Below are positions 24,576 through 33,204 of a stretch of 64,000 nucleotides of DNA, piece by piece. This stretch comes from Herpetosiphon gulosus (GTDB lineage: Bacteria > Chloroflexota > Chloroflexia > Chloroflexales > Herpetosiphonaceae). The stretch lies in contig NZ_BAABRU010000007.1 in NCBI RefSeq assembly GCF_039545135.1, positions 124,001 to 188,000 of the forward strand, written 5' to 3'. The notes beneath the pieces were generated by a model, which saw only the letters and a list, made by a program, of their open reading frames with translations, was not told where the DNA came from and made no database searches. Made by a program: the position numbers and the translations under genes. Each line of letters opens with the position of its first letter. Within the stretch, counting starts at the first letter, position 1.

Positions 24576-26758
24576 ATGCGAAATGTTCAATTACGCATGC
24601 TCTTGCTTGTTGGGTTATTGGCGAGCTTAAGTGCTGGAGTCTGGCTACGCCGACCAGCGGCCTATGCCGTGCCTAGCGCAACCAGCCAAACCCTACCGCC
24701 ACCAGCACGGGTCGCGGTAACAACCCGTAGTTTTAACAATGCCCGCACTGGCACAACTGCCGCCGAACAACTACTAGCCCCAACCAATGTTATGTCCACT
24801 ACTTTTGGCAAATTGTTCAGCCACACCGTTGATGGTCAGATCTATGCCCAACCTTTGTATGTGCCCGATTTGAATATGCCTGGGGTTGGGGTGCGCAATG
24901 TGGTATTTGTTGCAACTCAAAAAATAATGTTTATGCTTTTGATGCTGATGATCCGGCGATGAGCCAACCATTGTGGTCGCTCAACCTTGGGCCATACGCC
25001 ATTAGCAGCCTCAAAGAATTTGGCACACGCTACAACGGTGGTGTGTACCAAGATATTAAGCCTTACGTTGGGATTACCGGTTCGCCCGTGATCGATCCGG
25101 CCACCAACACCCTCTATGTTGTGCCATTTATTCGCTTGGGAGCCTATCAATATCAGCATCGAATGATTGCGATTAATATTTTGGATGGCACACTTATTCA
25201 ATCAACGACGATTCAAGGCTCAGTGCCAGGCGATGGCAACGATGCTAATCCTAATGATGGAATTGTGGTGTTCGATAGCCGTCAGCATTTGCAACGTTCT
25301 TCATTGTTGCTCGATGGCAATCGGGTGTATGTGGCCTTTGCTGGCTATGCCGACACCGACCCCTACCATGGTTGGGTCTTTGGCTACAACAAAACGACCT
25401 TGCAACAAGAATTAATCTATAACACAACGCCACAAAAAGAAGTTACCTCGCAACCCAACGCCGCCAACGATGGCGAGGGTGGCATCTGGATGAGCGGACA
25501 AGGCCTTACCAGCGATGGTCAGGGCAACTTGTATCTTTCGATTGGTAACGGCAGCTGGAACGCCAACTTGCCCAATGGCCGCGATTATGGTTCGTCGGTC
25601 AACAAATTGAATGTAACCAATCCACTCTCGCCAACCGTCGAGACCTGGTTTACGCCTTACGATTACAAAACCCTCAATACCAACGACACCGACCTTGGCA
25701 CAACTGGCGCGGTCTTAATTCCCAATACCAATGTTATGATCGCTGGCAGCAAGGGCGGTAAAATCTATGTCTTCAATCGTAACGATATGGGTGGATTAGG
25801 CGTTCAGCAAGGCACAACCGGCTTTGATAAAACCGTGCCTGGCAAGTTCTATCAAAGCTTCAAGCCCCATGGTGGCTCTGGCTTCCGTGGGATCTTTGGC
25901 ACGCCAGTGGTTTGGGCGGCTGGTGGCGCAACCGGCACCCGCATGTTTGTTTGGCCAGTCAATTCGCCATTGAAGGCTTTTCAATTTAGCACCACCCAGC
26001 CATTGACTCCAAGTTTTAATACCACGCCTGTGGCAACCAGCACCTTGCAAACCGTTACGATGCCTGGTGGGGTAATGTCGTTATCGTGGAATGGCGGCAA
26101 CGCCAATACCGGGATTGTTTGGGCGACCCACTCAACTGGCGGTAGCGCTAATACCACCACCCAGCCCGGGGTTATTCATGCCTATAACGCTTTGACCTTG
26201 CAAGAAACTTGGAATAGCAACCAAAACTCCACTCGCGACGCGATGGGCAATTTGGCAAAATTCAACACGCCGTTAGTTGCTGATGGCAAAGTCATCGTTG
26301 GTACATTCTCAGTCGATAGCATCACCAACACCGATAAATTGGTGGTATATGGTCATTTGGCTCCGCGAATTGTGCGCGAACCAGTTGATACTACCGTGTC
26401 GTTTGGCCAAAATGCCAGCGTCAATGTAACCGCAACTGGAGCAGCAAATCTCAGTTATCAATGGTATCGCGGCACAACTGGCGATACCAGCAACCCAATC
26501 AATGGCGCAACCATGCCAAGTTTGACCTTGACCAATGTCCAAACCAATAGCCTAGTTTGGGTGCGGGTCTCCAACCAGCAAGGCAATGTAAACAGCATTA
26601 GTGCTAGTGTGATGGTGACCAATCTTCCAACCAACACGCCAACGATTACCCCAACGCCGAGCAACACGCCGACCCCCAGCAATACCCCAACGCCGAGCAA
26701 CACGCCAGTTGTTAGCCAATGGCAGGTTTGGTTACCGATGGCGATGCGAGGCCAATAA
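24576..26758 (+). CDS. Secreted PQQ-type beta-propeller/Ig-like protein, interrupted by a frameshift
   Basis: The gene spans two frames: 24576-24962 (signal peptide, then FNNARTGTTAAEQLL...FGKLFSHTVDGQIYAQPLYVP) and 24959-26758 (599 residues). The join is at a run of six A (24919-24924). One extra A would give VATQKNNVYAFDADDPAM and a single protein of about 727 residues. The body is a quinoprotein-like propeller (VYAFD, GQGNLYLSIGNG, GSKGGKIYVFNRND). An Ig-like domain follows (REPVDTTVSFGQNASVNVTATGA..LSYQWYRG), then a repeated TPTPSN linker and a terminal WQVWLPMAMRGQ. The second part also has an ATG overlapping the first stop (ATGA). It may be a sequencing error, a true mutation or programmed slippage. 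Confidence 0.8.
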
Positions 26759-27552
26759 TGTTGATTGATCGTCAATTAGCAGCCCAACTTGAGGCGGCTG
26801 ATGCACATAATTTACGTCAATATACCGCTGCGGTAGCCCAAGTTGTGCCTACGAGCCAAGCAACATGGGCACAGATTGGCGATGCAACCGCCTGCTATAC
26901 TGGCCCTGACCTGCCAATTAATCGGGCGGTTGGGGCTGGCAGCCAACAATCTTGGGAAGCGCAGCAATTTAGCGAATTAGCAGATTTTTATCAACAACAC
27001 CAACTACCAGTGAGCCTCGAACTAACTCCATTCAGCGATCCGAGTGTGTCAGCAGTGTTGAGCCAGCGCAACTACCAGATTATTCGTTGGTGGAGCGTGT
27101 TAGCCTTTGACATGCTGCGTTATACCCCTTTTAGCCCAAGTAGTGTACAATCGCGGATGATCTCACCTGAACATGCCGAACTATGGGTTGAGAACATAAC
27201 TAATCATGGTCAAAGTAGCCCGATGGGCATTACGATGGCCAAAGCCGCCGCTGCCCGATCGGATAGCCAGCTGTTTGGCGCTTGGCTCGATGATCAGCTG
27301 ATTGGTTGTGGCGCATTGAGCATCAATGCCGAAGTTGCCACCCTGTTTTCAACCTTCGTCAAACCAGATTGGCGGCGGCGCGGCGCACAAACCAGCCTGA
27401 TTGCAGCGCGTTTGGCCTATGCTCAGGCCCAAGGTTGCCGTTGGGCAACTGTGCTAACCATTAGCGGGAGCGATTCGCAACGGATTGTAATGCGAGCTGG
27501 TTTTGAGCTTGCCTACAATAAAGTAACGCTAGAAGAGCAACGAGGATCGTAG
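26758..27552 (+). CDS. GNAT-family N-acetyltransferase
   Basis: The 264-residue protein starts at ATG 26758, sharing one base with the preceding stop (TAATG); a longer in-frame start would lie inside the upstream gene. The C-terminal half is the GNAT fold. GAWLDDQLIGCGALSINAEVATLFSTFVKPDWRRRGAQTSLIAARLAYAQAQGC holds motif A (RRRGAQTS) for acetyl-CoA pyrophosphate binding. The N-terminal half is a degenerate GNAT-like domain. Substrate unknown. It may be co-expressed with the secreted protein but shares no evident function. Confidence 0.88.
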   Translation: MLIDRQLAAQLEAADAHNLRQYTAAVAQVVPTSQATWAQIGDATACYTGPDLPINRAVGAGSQQSWEAQQFSELADFYQQHQLPVSLELTPFSDPSVSAVLSQRNYQIIRWWSVLAFDMLRYTPFSPSSVQSRMISPEHAELWVENITNHGQSSPMGITMAKAAAARSDSQLFGAWLDDQLIGCGALSINAEVATLFSTFVKPDWRRRGAQTSLIAARLAYAQAQGCRWATVLTISGSDSQRIVMRAGFELAYNKVTLEEQRGS

Positions 27553-27578
27553 ACAATCTATCTAGGAGGAAGCTGCAC

Positions 27579-28178
27579 ATGTATCGTGTGGAACCGGTAG
27601 CGGAACGACAAACCTTGGCCGACCTGATTCGTGGCAAATCACTGGGTCGTGATCTTGCGCTGATTATCGGGTTTAGTTTGTTTGTTGCCCTCACCGCTCA
27701 AATTGCTATTCCGTTGCCTTGGACTCCCGTGCCAATTACGGGTCAGACCTTGGGGGTGTTGCTGACGGGGGCGATTTTGGGGCCACGCCGTGGCGCTTTG
27801 GCAATTTTGCTCTATCTGGTCGAGGGCTTGGCTGGAATGCCAGTGTTTGCTGGCATGACCAGCGGCTTGGCTAAATTGCTTGGCCCAACTGGTGGGTATC
27901 TCCTGTCGTGGCCGTTGGCCGCAGTTTTGGTGGGCTGGTTGGCTCAACGTGGCTGGGATCGCCGGATTCCAACCGCCTTGGCGATGTTTTGTTTTGGCAA
28001 TATCTTGATCTACGCGATTGGCGCATCGTGGTTAAATATCTACAAAGATACGTTTGGCCAAATCAGCGTCATGTGGGCGGGAGTTTATCCCTTCTTGCCT
28101 GGTGATGCCTTGAAGATTGTGATTGCAGCCTTGGTATTACCTGGGGCATGGGCGCTATTCGGGCGCAACGAACGCTAA
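27579..28178 (+). CDS. bioY: BioY biotin transporter S component
   Basis: BioY is the substrate-binding membrane subunit of the biotin ECF importer. This 199-residue copy has about six membrane helices. The diagnostic sequence is LTAQIAIPLPWTPVPITGQTLGVLLTGAILGPRRGALAILLYLVEGLAGMPVFAG, with LLGPTGGYLLSWPLAA behind it. GGAGGAAG lies 10 bases upstream of the ATG. The energising EcfA/EcfT genes are not nearby, as is common for BioY. The N-terminal extension of about 27 residues is slightly longer than average. Confidence 0.95.
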   Translation: MYRVEPVAERQTLADLIRGKSLGRDLALIIGFSLFVALTAQIAIPLPWTPVPITGQTLGVLLTGAILGPRRGALAILLYLVEGLAGMPVFAGMTSGLAKLLGPTGGYLLSWPLAAVLVGWLAQRGWDRRIPTALAMFCFGNILIYAIGASWLNIYKDTFGQISVMWAGVYPFLPGDALKIVIAALVLPGAWALFGRNER

Positions 28179-28196
28179 AACTACTTGGTTAAACCA

Positions 28197-28227
28197 CAAC
28201 ACGGCTGAAATTGCTTCAGCCGTGTTG
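28197..28227. terminator. Bidirectional terminator between bioY and a convergent small gene
   Basis: A 13-bp perfect stem CAACACGGCTGAA/TTCAGCCGTGTTG with a 5-base loop lies between two convergent genes. The T-runs on either side are weak. Confidence 0.7.
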
Positions 28228-28231
28228 GCAT

Positions 28232-28480
28232 TTAACCGCGTCGGAACATACCGAAGAAACTGCTTTTTGGTTGGAGCTTGTGCATCAGCATCAGCCGATA
28301 TTGGCCCCAATCGCCTGGATCACGCTCAATTCGCAAATCGTAGTGATGATTGATAAAGACTGGGCCGTATTCGTTGTTGGCCGATTGGGATAAACCACGT
28401 TTTGGACCTTCCTCTTTAAGTCGCTCAACGATTGGTGCAAGCTCTACGCCTTGCATCAAAATTTCACGCTTCACGTTCAT
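28232..28480 (-). CDS. Small hypothetical protein
   Basis: This 82-residue soluble, charged protein begins MNVKREILMQGVELAPIVERLKEEG and contains INHHYDLRIERDPGDWGQYRLMLMHK. It has no membrane segment or signal peptide. AAGGAG lies 9 bases before the ATG, and a terminator hairpin closes the transcript, so I take it as a real gene. I do not recognise the family. Confidence 0.7.
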   Translation of the reverse strand: MNVKREILMQGVELAPIVERLKEEGPKRGLSQSANNEYGPVFINHHYDLRIERDPGDWGQYRLMLMHKLQPKSSFFGMFRRG

Positions 28481-28559
28481 CTCGGTAACTCCTTGATGGT
28501 ATTATTTGAATATGTAGGTATAAATTTAATAATGCCGTTGTAATTTGTATCCTATCATG

Positions 28560-28780
28560 CTGTGCAAGAGCTATGCCATAAGCCATGTTTCCTACACAAC
28601 GATAGGGCGTAGTAAAATGATGAGGGACGAAGGATGAATTTTGACACAGAGGCGCAGAGATTATAAGGGGGTAGGGGTCAGGGGGCAGGGACTAGAGGTC
28701 AAAGTTTAGAATCCTTCGCGGATCAAAATCTGGCTCCTAATCCCTAATACCTAGTCCCTATGTTCTATGCTCTTTGTTCT
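28560..28780. repeat. Spacer of mixed short repeats
   Basis: No gene is seen. The stretch contains a GGATGAA unit (about 28618-28637), the word ACAGAGGCGCAGAG (about 28646-28659), G-rich AGGGGTCAGGGGGCAGGG and C-rich CTAATCCCTAATACCTAGTCCC sequence (28670-28762). Near the end lies TTCTATGCTCTTTGTTCTTT, the reverse-complement style of the AGAACATAGA repeats seen at 30.9 kb. Confidence 0.6.
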
Positions 28781-29173
28781 TTATCCATGTTGTTGGCCGC
28801 GTAAGGCTGGCCCGGCGGCTTGCAATGCCGAATATTCGGCATCGCTGAACACCCGCGAACGAGTTAAAAAGCGCACACCTTCAGGCGCTTCAACCGAAAA
28901 GCCACTGCCACGACCTTTAACCACATCAATCATCAACTGGGTATGTTGCCAATATTCAAATTGTGGTCCGCTGATGTAAAATGGGCAGCCTGCAATCTCG
29001 CCAAGATACACATCGTGCTGGCCAATTTTAAATTCGCCGCGTGGATAGCACATTGGGGCGCTGCCATCGCAACAGCCGCCCGATTGATGAAATAATAATG
29101 GGCCATGCAATTGGCTGAGTTTCGCAACCAAGGCTTCAGTTTGCTCAGTTGCCAGCACACGTTCAACCATCAT
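28781..29173 (-). CDS. DUF779 family protein, aldehyde dehydrogenase partner
   Basis: The 130-residue protein contains the DUF779 core FHQSGGCCDGSAPMCYPRGEF, with a CC pair and a further Cys, and GCPFYISGPQFEYWQHTQLMIDVVKGRGSGFSVEAPEGVRFLTRSR. The family is almost always encoded beside ExaC/AldB-type acetaldehyde dehydrogenases, as here. Its role is unproven; the conserved cysteines suggest metal binding or redox support. AAGGAG lies 8 bases before the ATG. A terminator hairpin separates it from the upstream dehydrogenase gene, so it may be expressed at a lower level. Confidence 0.9.
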   Translation of the reverse strand: MMVERVLATEQTEALVAKLSQLHGPLLFHQSGGCCDGSAPMCYPRGEFKIGQHDVYLGEIAGCPFYISGPQFEYWQHTQLMIDVVKGRGSGFSVEAPEGVRFLTRSRVFSDAEYSALQAAGPALRGQQHG

Positions 29174-29193
29174 GATCCAACTCCTTGTTGAGA

Positions 29194-29231
29194 TAAAAAC
29201 ACTACCGCAAGCAGCATACCTGCGGTAGTGT
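29194..29231 (-). terminator. Terminator or attenuator between ALDH and DUF779 genes
   Basis: On the minus strand the 11-bp perfect stem ACACTACCGCA/TGCGGTAGTGT is followed by five T. It lies between two genes expected to work together, so partial read-through is likely. Confidence 0.75.
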
Positions 29232-29253
29232 GACGTTTGGAAACAACGATGAG

Positions 29254-30774
29254 CTAGAAAAAGCCCATTGGATTGGGATCGTAGCTGACCAACAGGTTTT
29301 TAACTTGTTGATAATGGTTGAGCATCATCTTATGGTTTTCGCGGCCAATCCCCGATTGTTTGTAGCCACCGAACGCGGCATGAGCTGGATACAAATGGTA
29401 GCAGTTGGTCCAAACGCGGCCTGCTTGGATGGCCCGGCCCATGCGATAGGCTGTGTTCATATCGCGCGTCCATAAGCCAGCGCCCAAGCCATACAAGGTG
29501 TCATTAGCAATGCTAAGTGCATCGTCAAAGTCATCGAATGAAGTCACCGAAACAACTGGTCCGAAAATTTCTTCTTGGAAAATTCGCATACGGTTGTTGC
29601 CAGCAAAGATCGTCGGCTGAATGTAATAGCCTTCAGCTAAATCGCCGCTGAGTTCAGCTTTAGCTCCACCAACCAACACTTTAGCACCTTCATCGCGGCC
29701 AATCGCCAAATACGACAAGATTTTCTCAAATTGATCGTTGGAGGCTTGTGCGCCCACCATCGTAGCTGGATCAAGTGGGTTGCCCTGAATACAGCGTTTG
29801 GTTCGTTCGACGGCGCGTTCTAGAAACTCGCCATAGATCGACTTTTGAATTAATGCTCGTGATGGACAAGTACAAACTTCACCTTGGTTCAAGGCAAACA
29901 TAGTAAAGCCTTCGAGTGCTTTATCAACAAACGCATCTTGCTTGTTCAAAATATCTTCAAAGAAGATGTTGGGCGATTTACCCCCAAGCTCTAACGTCAC
30001 AGGAATAATATTTTCTGAGGCATATTGCATAATCAAGCGGCCTGTAGTGGTTTCGCCAGTAAAGGCCACTTTGGCGATGCGATTGCTGCTAGCCAACGGC
30101 TTGCCAGCTTCGATCCCAAAGCCATTGACCACATTCACTACGCCCGCTGGAATCAAATCGCCGATCAATTCCATCAAGACCAAAATTGTGCTGGGCGTTT
30201 GTTCGGCGGGCTTGAGCACCACACAATTGCCAGCAGCAAGCGCTGGAGCCAATTTCCAAGTTGCCATCAACAGCGGGAAATTCCACGGAATAATTTGACC
30301 AACCACGCCTAGCGGCTCATAAAAATGGTAGGCTATCGTATTTTCGTCGATCGTAGCGGCACTGCCTTCTTGTGCCCGAATCACCCCAGCAAAATAGCGG
30401 AAGTGGTCGATCGCCAGTGGTAAATCGGCGGCGAGGGTTTCGCGCACAGGCTTGCCATTTTCCCATGTTTCGGCAACAGCCAACATCTCCAAGTTTGCTT
30501 CCATGCGGTCGGCAATCTTATTCAAAATATTGGCTCGTTGGGCGGGTGAGGTTGCACCCCAAGCAGCTTTGGCAGCATGGGCCGCATCGAGAGCTTTTTC
30601 GATGTCTTCGGCGGTCGAACGCGGAACTTCACAGAACGGCTTGCCATTCACAGGGCTGATATTTTCAAAATACATGCCCTTGACTGGCTCAACAAACTCG
30701 CCATTGATGTAGTTGCCGTAACGCGACTTAAAACTAACTTTACTGCCCGGCTGATTGGGATTGGTGTAGACCAC
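29254..30774 (-). CDS. Acetaldehyde dehydrogenase-type NAD-dependent aldehyde dehydrogenase (ExaC/AldB group)
   Basis: The enzyme oxidises acetaldehyde or similar aldehydes to acids. GTG 30774 (506 residues) is chosen. GGAGG lies five bases upstream, and the product then begins [26 protein letters not shown] as in ExaC/AldB; an ATG six codons earlier has no ribosome binding site. NAD fold: [32 protein letters not shown]. Catalytic Glu: [11 protein letters not shown]. Catalytic Cys: [13 protein letters not shown]. The adjacent DUF779 gene supports the subgroup. A 12-base sequence identical to the core of the sugar-operon operator lies 69 bases upstream. Confidence 0.94.
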   Translation of the reverse strand: MVYTNPNQPGSKVSFKSRYGNYINGEFVEPVKGMYFENISPVNGKPFCEVPRSTAEDIEKALDAAHAAKAAWGATSPAQRANILNKIADRMEANLEMLAVAETWENGKPVRETLAADLPLAIDHFRYFAGVIRAQEGSAATIDENTIAYHFYEPLGVVGQIIPWNFPLLMATWKLAPALAAGNCVVLKPAEQTPSTILVLMELIGDLIPAGVVNVVNGFGIEAGKPLASSNRIAKVAFTGETTTGRLIMQYASENIIPVTLELGGKSPNIFFEDILNKQDAFVDKALEGFTMFALNQGEVCTCPSRALIQKSIYGEFLERAVERTKRCIQGNPLDPATMVGAQASNDQFEKILSYLAIGRDEGAKVLVGGAKAELSGDLAEGYYIQPTIFAGNNRMRIFQEEIFGPVVSVTSFDDFDDALSIANDTLYGLGAGLWTRDMNTAYRMGRAIQAGRVWTNCYHLYPAHAAFGGYKQSGIGRENHKMMLNHYQQVKNLLVSYDPNPMGFF

Positions 30775-30842
30775 AGTGTCCTCCAATAGCATGTTTCAAG
30801 CTTGGGCCAAAATGGGTGGGGGAATGTTTCAAAACCAGAGGC

Positions 30843-30854
30843 GAAGCGTTTCCA
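30843..30854 (-). promoter_or_regulatory. LacI-type operator core upstream of ALDH gene
   Basis: On the minus strand TGGAAACGCTTC is identical over 12 bases to the operator at 18791-18802. It also overlaps the dyad CGTTTGGAAACG. A plausible -10 (TATCAT) lies just upstream (30874-30869). The outer part of the palindrome is not kept. Confidence 0.35.
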
Positions 30855-30879
30855 AACGTCGTGCCTGTATGATATCACA

Positions 30880-31183
30880 AAATAGAACATAGAACATAGA
30901 GCGTAGAGCATAGCGTTGAGGGGTCAGGATTCAGGGGTCAGATACATTTTAATTAACGCAGAGGCGCAGAGAGGGAAGGATGAGGGATGAAGAATGAAGG
31001 CAAAAAGGTCGGAGCACGCAATCAAGCATTGGGCATAGGAGAATAATCATAGCCATCCGTGCTTATCTGTGGCGAAAAAATTAACTTCGTGATCTTCGTG
31101 TTCTTAGCGGTTTCAGCTCTTCGTTAATCAACATTCATATGTTCTATGTGTAATGGTTTATCGCGTTAACAACGGCCAGCATG
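30880..31183. repeat. Long spacer of dispersed repeats
   Basis: About 650 bases between the ALDH gene and the Rsm22 gene hold no gene. Seen in order: tandem ATAGAACATAGAACATAG-like units (30885-30915), GGGGTCAGGATTCAGGGGTCAG (30918-30941, imperfect tandem), CGCAGAGGCGCAGAG (30957-30973), GGATGAA units (30974-31000) and CTTCGTG repeats (31085-31111). These are followed by a CCCTCACCCC element. Confidence 0.65.
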
Positions 31184-31316
31184 CCCTCACCCCCTCACCC
31201 CCTCACCCCCTCACCCCCTCACCCCCTCTCCCCCTCTCCCGCCCGCGAGGCGAGGGGGAACCGCTCCAGGCGTGCTCCCCTCGCCCGCCGCCGTGGGCGA
31301 GGGGCTGGGGTGAGGG
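31184..31316 (+). repeat. Palindromic CCCTCACCCC element, copy 4, with internal 8-bp expansion
   Basis: The element begins CCCTCACCCC and ends GGGGTGAGGG (133 bp). Its left end carries about six tandem CTCACCCC octamers (31187-31230), where other copies have one. The inner hairpins CCCGCGAGGCGAGG and CCTCGCCCGCCGCCGTGGGCGAGG follow as in other copies. A low-complexity frame running through it is not a gene. Confidence 0.85.
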
Positions 31317-31427
31317 AACGAGCACTGGTTGCCAACCCAATGAACCATTACAGCTATGTTCTATGTTCTTTGCATAATTAGCCCAAATCGGCTAGCATAG
31401 ATCGCTGATTATTGTAGGAGTGTGGAT

Positions 31428-32408
31428 ATGTTGCCACCAGCTTTGCGGGTTGCCTTAGAACGCGAATTAACTGGCACTGATCAACAGCGTTTAGCGGCGG
31501 CGGCCAGTGGGCTTTCCGAGCGCTACCGTGAAGGCCATAGCCGCACCACCGCGCCATTTGTACAAAACGCCGCCGATGTGTTGGCCTATGCGGCCACGCG
31601 CATGCCCGCAACCCTCGGGGCAATCAAAGCCGCTTGTGCTGAAATTGCCCAACGCCAACCAAGCTTCCAACCCAGCACCCAGCTTGATTTAGGAGCAGGC
31701 ACTGGGGCAGGAACTTGGGCGGCCAGCCAAACATGGCCAAGCTTGCACCAGCATCAGTTAATTGAACGTGAAAACACCATGTTGCAACTTGGTCAACGGT
31801 TGATGCAGGCTGGCCCAACCTCGCTGCAACAAGCAGCTTGGCAACAAGCCAATTTACCTAATACCAATAATTTAGGTAGTTATGATTTAGTGACGATTGG
31901 CTATGTCTTGGGTGAATTAAACGCCACCCAGCGCCAACAACTATTGACCCAAGCCTGGCAAGCCACTAGTGGCGTATTATTAATTGTTGAGCCAGGCACA
32001 CCACGCGGCTTTGAATTAATCTTAGCAGCGCGAGCATTTTTGCTCGAACAACAAGCCCATTTAATTGCCCCCTGCCCCCATCAACAAACTTGCCCACTGC
32101 AAGCCAACGATTGGTGTCATTTTGCCACCCGCATCGAACGCACCCGCTTCCATCGTAGCTTAAAAGGTGCTGAGTTGGGCTATGAAGATGAAAAATCGAG
32201 CTATGTCGCGGTTAGTCGCCAAGCGAGCCAGCGAGCGCAAGCACGAGTTATTCGCCACCCTTTGCATCAGCCGCAGCGCATCCAATTGCAACTCTGCACA
32301 CCACAAGGGCTGATCAGCCCAACAATTAATAAACGTGATGCCCAATGGAAACAAGCGCGAAAAGCCGAATGGGGTGATAGCTTCGAGCTAAATCTAAGCC
32401 AAGATTAA
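31428..32408 (+). CDS. Rsm22-family small-subunit ribosomal methyltransferase-like protein
   Basis: The 326-residue protein has the family marker YAATRMPATLGAIKAA, then the SAM-binding motif LDLGAGTGAGTWAA (about residue 87) and IERENTMLQLG. Near the C-terminus are the Cys cluster CPHQQTCPLQANDWCHF and the tail HRSLKGAELGYEDEKSSYVAVSR. Mitochondrial and bacterial Rsm22 proteins bind the ribosomal small subunit, and the cysteines likely hold an Fe-S cluster or zinc. ATG 31428 follows TAGGAG by 7 bases. It is preceded by repeats only and so has its own promoter. Confidence 0.92.
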   Translation: MLPPALRVALERELTGTDQQRLAAAASGLSERYREGHSRTTAPFVQNAADVLAYAATRMPATLGAIKAACAEIAQRQPSFQPSTQLDLGAGTGAGTWAASQTWPSLHQHQLIERENTMLQLGQRLMQAGPTSLQQAAWQQANLPNTNNLGSYDLVTIGYVLGELNATQRQQLLTQAWQATSGVLLIVEPGTPRGFELILAARAFLLEQQAHLIAPCPHQQTCPLQANDWCHFATRIERTRFHRSLKGAELGYEDEKSSYVAVSRQASQRAQARVIRHPLHQPQRIQLQLCTPQGLISPTINKRDAQWKQARKAEWGDSFELNLSQD

Positions 32409-32567
32409 CCATAATCATTGATAAAACAAGCGAACCAAGCCACTCAGACCATGCTATACTAGCAATGGTATCAGCACATTGCACAGCTTCATTAATTTGG
32501 CTGAATTGCAGCCCAAGCCAAGCCAAAGCCATGACCTAATCGGCCCTTGGTTTATGCGCTTTTTACC

Positions 32568-32608
32568 CTTGAAACAGGTCAAGCTTTGCTTGCGTTTCAA
32601 GCTTTTTT
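32568..32608 (+). terminator. Nested-stem intrinsic terminator upstream of the Fe-S carrier gene
   Basis: Outer stem CTTGAAAC/GTTTCAAG (32568-32575 with 32594-32601) encloses CAAGC-TTT-GCTTG, and C plus six T follow. It ends the Rsm22 transcript, or acts as a leader terminator for the next gene. The candidate promoter of the next gene overlaps its 3' half. Confidence 0.75.
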
Positions 32609-32618
32609 CAAGTATGCT
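32590..32618 (+). promoter_or_regulatory. Candidate promoter of the A-type carrier gene
   Basis: TTGCGT (32590-32595) and TATGCT (32613-32618) are 17 bases apart, with the -35 lying inside the terminator stem. The 230-base spacer 32409-32684 holds no gene; a 69-codon frame there lacks a ribosome binding site. Confidence 0.45.
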
Positions 32619-32684
32619 ACAGGGAAGCAAATGCCATTTGAAGGCATGTTGTCAACCTGATTTTCCGGCACAGGAGGCTCTCAA

Positions 32685-33128
32685 ATGAGCGATGTAGCAG
32701 TAAAACCAATGACTGCCATTGAAATCGATCCAGCATTGGTCACGGTGACGGCATCAGCAGCAAATCGCTTGTTGTCGATCAAACAAGAAAAAGAATTGTC
32801 CGATCAATATGCACTGCGGGTTTTTGTGGCCGGCGGTGGCTGTTCAGGCTTGCAATATGGTATGAGCTTCGATGATCAAACCAACGAAGGCGATACCGAA
32901 TTTTTCGCCAGTGGCTTACGCGTCATTGTAGACCCAATGAGCGCTCAATACATTGGCGGTGCCTCGATCGATTACATCGACAGTTTGATGGGTGGCGGTT
33001 TCAAAATTGATAACCCCAACGCAACCTCAAGCTGTGGCTGTGGTAGCTCGTTCAAACCAAAAAACGGTGAAGCTCCCGCCAGCGGTGGTGGCTGTGGCAG
33101 CGGGGCCGGCGGCTGCGGCTGTCACTAA
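32685..33128 (+). CDS. A-type iron-sulfur carrier (HesB/IscA/ErpA family) with Cys-rich tail
   Basis: The 147-residue protein has the standard A-type core (VTVTASAANRLLSIK..LRVFVAGGGCSGLQYGMSFDD..SIDYIDSLMGGGFKIDNPNATSSCGCGSSF). The three cluster ligands are C53, C117 and C119. Such proteins pass Fe-S clusters to apo-enzymes. Beyond the core there is a Gly-rich tail (about 121-147) with three more cysteines (C137, C144, C146), in the arrangement CGSGAGGCGCH. That is unusual and could hold metal. AGGAGG lies before the ATG. The gene appears monocistronic, ending in a strong terminator. Confidence 0.94.
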   Translation: MSDVAVKPMTAIEIDPALVTVTASAANRLLSIKQEKELSDQYALRVFVAGGGCSGLQYGMSFDDQTNEGDTEFFASGLRVIVDPMSAQYIGGASIDYIDSLMGGGFKIDNPNATSSCGCGSSFKPKNGEAPASGGGCGSGAGGCGCH

Positions 33129-33168
33129 GCCTAAGCCCAAGCCTTAAGCTGGTTTACGATACAGTGAG

Positions 33169-33197
33169 CGGGGACGAGCAACTCGTCCCCGTTTGTT
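33169..33197 (+). terminator. Terminator after the A-type carrier gene
   Basis: A 10-bp perfect stem CGGGGACGAG/CTCGTCCCCG with a CAA loop is followed by TTTGTT. Confidence 0.85.
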
Positions 33198-33204
33198 ATG
33201 CTTC

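Noticed and set aside
31184-31316. Possible CRISPR-like array because of tandem repeats
   Set aside because: The units are 8 bp, contiguous and without spacers; no cas genes are present.
31153-31381. Two overlapping Pro/Ser-rich frames of 66-74 codons
   Set aside because: They run through the CCCTCACCCC repeat and its octamer expansion; composition is pure repeat and there is no ribosome binding site.
32479-32688. 69-codon frame between the Rsm22 and Fe-S carrier genes
   Set aside because: Passes through a terminator and a promoter, has no ribosome binding site and ends inside the next gene start.
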